From Pseudomonadota bacterium (lineage in GTDB: Bacteria; Pseudomonadota; Alphaproteobacteria; Rhizobiales; Hyphomicrobiaceae): DNA of 7,573 nt. The number at the start of each line of letters is the position of its first letter. Position 1 is the stretch's first letter. The DNA is taken from contig JAKAXS010000122.1 in the NCBI GenBank assembly GCA_021816505.1, forward strand, positions 1 to 7,573, written 5' to 3'. The translations under genes and the position numbers were made by a program. Shown in pieces: positions 6,429 to 7,573 of the stretch. Under the pieces are notes generated by a model that made no database searches, was not told the DNA's origin, and saw only the letters and a program-made list of their open reading frames with translations.

Positions 6429-6589
6429 TTAACGTGGTTGCGCAGTGATTAACTGGCATGACTCATGCACTTTTTCGCATGCCGAAGGTCTCCTTCGCCG
6501 CAAAGGCCAGTTTGCGTTGGCCAAATTCAGTGGAGACTTGAGCTGTGCTGCCGACGGACTTCGAAGAGCCGTTAAACAGTATGGTTAAC
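6429..6589. promoter_or_regulatory. Cluster of TTAA boxes with a TTAACCAT element, possible CtrA sites
   Basis: Four TTAA boxes occur at 6429, 6449, 6572 and 6585, three of them TTAAC, in an otherwise GC-rich window. ATGGTTAA at 6581-6588 is the reverse complement of TTAACCAT, a known CtrA-binding form in rhizobia and Brucella. The last two boxes are nine bases apart rather than the seven of the classical full site. They lie about 100-260 bases before the membrane-protein start. Intergenic 6258-6686 otherwise holds the candidate zur operator, a 13-base palindrome and small hairpins; I see no RNA gene or convincing small protein in it. Confidence 0.4.
6456..6468. promoter_or_regulatory. 13-base palindrome in the divergent intergenic region
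   Basis: GCATGA and TCATGC flank a single C, giving a perfect 6-1-6 inverted repeat. On the plus strand it is followed two bases later by TTTTT (6471-6475). It could be an operator, or a small hairpin (GCATG/CATGC, three-base loop) acting as a terminator, but no upstream plus-strand gene needs one. The operator reading is slightly preferred because it sits next to a TTAAC box (6449). Confidence 0.3.
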
Positions 6590-6686
6590 TGGTAAATAAC
6601 CGCCGCAATTCCGCCGCGAAGGCGCCCGGGACCGGCGTTATGCTCGTAAGCGTCACCAGGCTCATTGCCTGGCCAGGAGTGAAAAG

Positions 6687-7573
6687 ATGGGCTGGGACGT
6701 CAAGGCCACGGTCGACACGGTTGGGCAATCGGTATCCAGCCTCCCTACTCTCGATAGCATATCGCCGGATCTGGCCTGGAAGCTGGGGCTCGCCGCCGGC
6801 GCCCTTCTTCTCTGGTGGATGATCCACCCTTTTCTGGTTCGCGTCTGGCGCGCGGCTGAAGGCATCCTGTTCTCGAACTGGCGCCTCGCCCTGCTCGGCA
6901 CGACCGGCATCGTGCTCTCCGCCGCCGCGTTCTGGACCACGTGGGACGGCATGCACAATTTCACCGCCGAGCCCATCCTTTCGGCGATGATTACATTCGG
7001 CATCCAGGGCATTCTGCTTATCGTTTCCTGGTTGATCGGCGAAAGCTTCGCCACCGGCATGAACGCCTCCGGCACGGGCAAACCCAACAAGGCGGCCGGC
7101 CTCGCGGTCGCCCTCGCCGTCTTCTTCGGCAGCACGCTGTTGATCCTCGCCGCGGCCGTCTACGGCATGACCAACGAAATCGATCCCAACACGTGGATCT
7201 ATGGTCTCGTTGCTGCTGGCGGCCTGCTGCTCCTCACGTCTATCTTCATCAAGTTCCGCGGCGGCGATGTCGTCACGCCCTACTCGCAAGCCGTCCGCGT
7301 CGTCGCCAAGAACTCGATGCTGTGGGTCATGCTTCTCGCGTGCATGTCGATGTCGGTGTTCTTCTCGTTCGACAGCCGCTTCAACGCCGTCTTCCCGAAG
7401 GAAGAGCGTGAACGCGTGGCCGAGCTGCGTGCCACCAGCCAGGTCACGGCGCTTCTCGCCGACATCAACAGCTCGATCCTGCAGCAGCAGGTGGAGCAGT
7501 CGGACAAGCTGTTCGCCTCGGCCGGCTGGGCCGCCTACGAAGACCAGTTGACCAAGCTCGACACCGCGGCCCA
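6687..7573 (+). CDS. Six-helix inner-membrane protein of unknown function, 3' truncated
   Basis: I do not recognise this family. The frame is open for 295 codons and runs off the right edge, so the C-terminus is missing. The start at 6687 is well supported by AGGAG at 6675-6679, seven bases upstream. Six hydrophobic segments are visible, at about residues 33-51, 65-84, 97-117, 136-160, 169-188 and 210-228. Arg/Lys-rich loops (51-66 and 189-209) alternate with acidic ones (85-96 and 161-168), so the positive-inside rule places the N-terminus in the periplasm and the segment after helix six also outside. That segment (229-295) starts FDSRFNAVFPKEERERVAELRA and continues as polar, Gln/Ala-rich, probably helical or coiled-coil sequence. 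The architecture would suit a membrane sensor or receptor with an extracytoplasmic domain, but nothing visible proves it. There is no signal peptide. Base usage is like that of its neighbours. Confidence 0.85.
   Translation, partial: MGWDVKATVDTVGQSVSSLPTLDSISPDLAWKLGLAAGALLLWWMIHPFLVRVWRAAEGILFSNWRLALLGTTGIVLSAAAFWTTWDGMHNFTAEPILSAMITFGIQGILLIVSWLIGESFATGMNASGTGKPNKAAGLAVALAVFFGSTLLILAAAVYGMTNEIDPNTWIYGLVAAGGLLLLTSIFIKFRGGDVVTPYSQAVRVVAKNSMLWVMLLACMSMSVFFSFDSRFNAVFPKEERERVAELRATSQVTALLADINSSILQQQVEQSDKLFASAGWAAYEDQLTKLDTAA

Noticed and set aside
6483..6497. Hairpin CGAAGG/CCTTCG with a three-base loop, considered as a terminator or small RNA
   Set aside because: It has no T-run, no upstream plus-strand gene to terminate, and is too small to suggest an RNA gene.
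6585..7289. Minus-strand open frame of 234 codons
   Set aside because: It is antisense to the six-helix membrane protein, and its Glu/Arg/Gly-rich translation has no recognisable pattern. The plus strand has a good ribosome-binding site and clear helices.
1..7573. CRISPR array, tRNA, rRNA, transposase or phage genes
   Set aside because: I found no regularly spaced repeats, no tRNA-like fold, no rRNA sequence and no mobile-element protein motifs on either strand.

Overview
The window looks like a piece of chromosome from a GC-rich alphaproteobacterium, most likely of the order Hyphomicrobiales. The evidence is threefold: the close agreement of the IspG, FPP synthase, Zur/ZnuCB and Omp25/Omp31-type barrel proteins with alphaproteobacterial family patterns; a palindromic intergenic repeat of the type scattered through Hyphomicrobiales genomes (one strand reads WMAGSSPAMT); and a TTAACCAT box of the kind bound by CtrA in that class. 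The assignment rests on remembered family patterns, not on a search.

Layout, left to right. A minus-strand gene, cut by the left edge, encodes an acidic, proline- and alanine-rich, probably disordered N-terminal region (1-596). Divergent from it is ispA, a farnesyl diphosphate synthase gene (661-1563, +). A GC-rich hairpin lies between ispA and a convergent gene for a secreted outer-membrane beta-barrel protein (1621-2307, -). Then come ispG, the [4Fe-4S] MEP-pathway enzyme (2450-3712, -), and a 297-base gap filled largely by a nested palindromic repeat (3829-3953). Next is a compact zinc-uptake operon read on the minus strand as zur-znuC-znuB (6257 down to 4010), with a symmetric operator-like site in front of zur. 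After a 429-base divergent intergenic region with several TTAA boxes, a plus-strand gene for a six-helix inner-membrane protein (6687 onward) runs off the right edge.

How the genes relate. IspG makes HMBPP late in the MEP pathway, and IspA condenses the resulting C5 units to C15 farnesyl diphosphate. They are neighbours in one pathway but are read in opposite directions. Zur is expected to sense zinc and repress its own operon, in which ZnuC (ATPase) and ZnuB (permease) form the inner-membrane part of a zinc importer. The substrate-binding protein ZnuA is not in the window. ZnuC is the most distinctive protein here: it has a His/Cys-rich N-terminal extension (13 His and 3 Cys in 28 residues) and a second His cluster near the C-terminus.

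I see no tRNA, rRNA, CRISPR array, prophage or insertion-sequence transposase. Most of the window is ordinary housekeeping chromosome. The points worth a second look are the ZnuC tails, the structured repeat, the candidate Zur operator, the TTAA cluster and the two edge-truncated genes without an assigned function.
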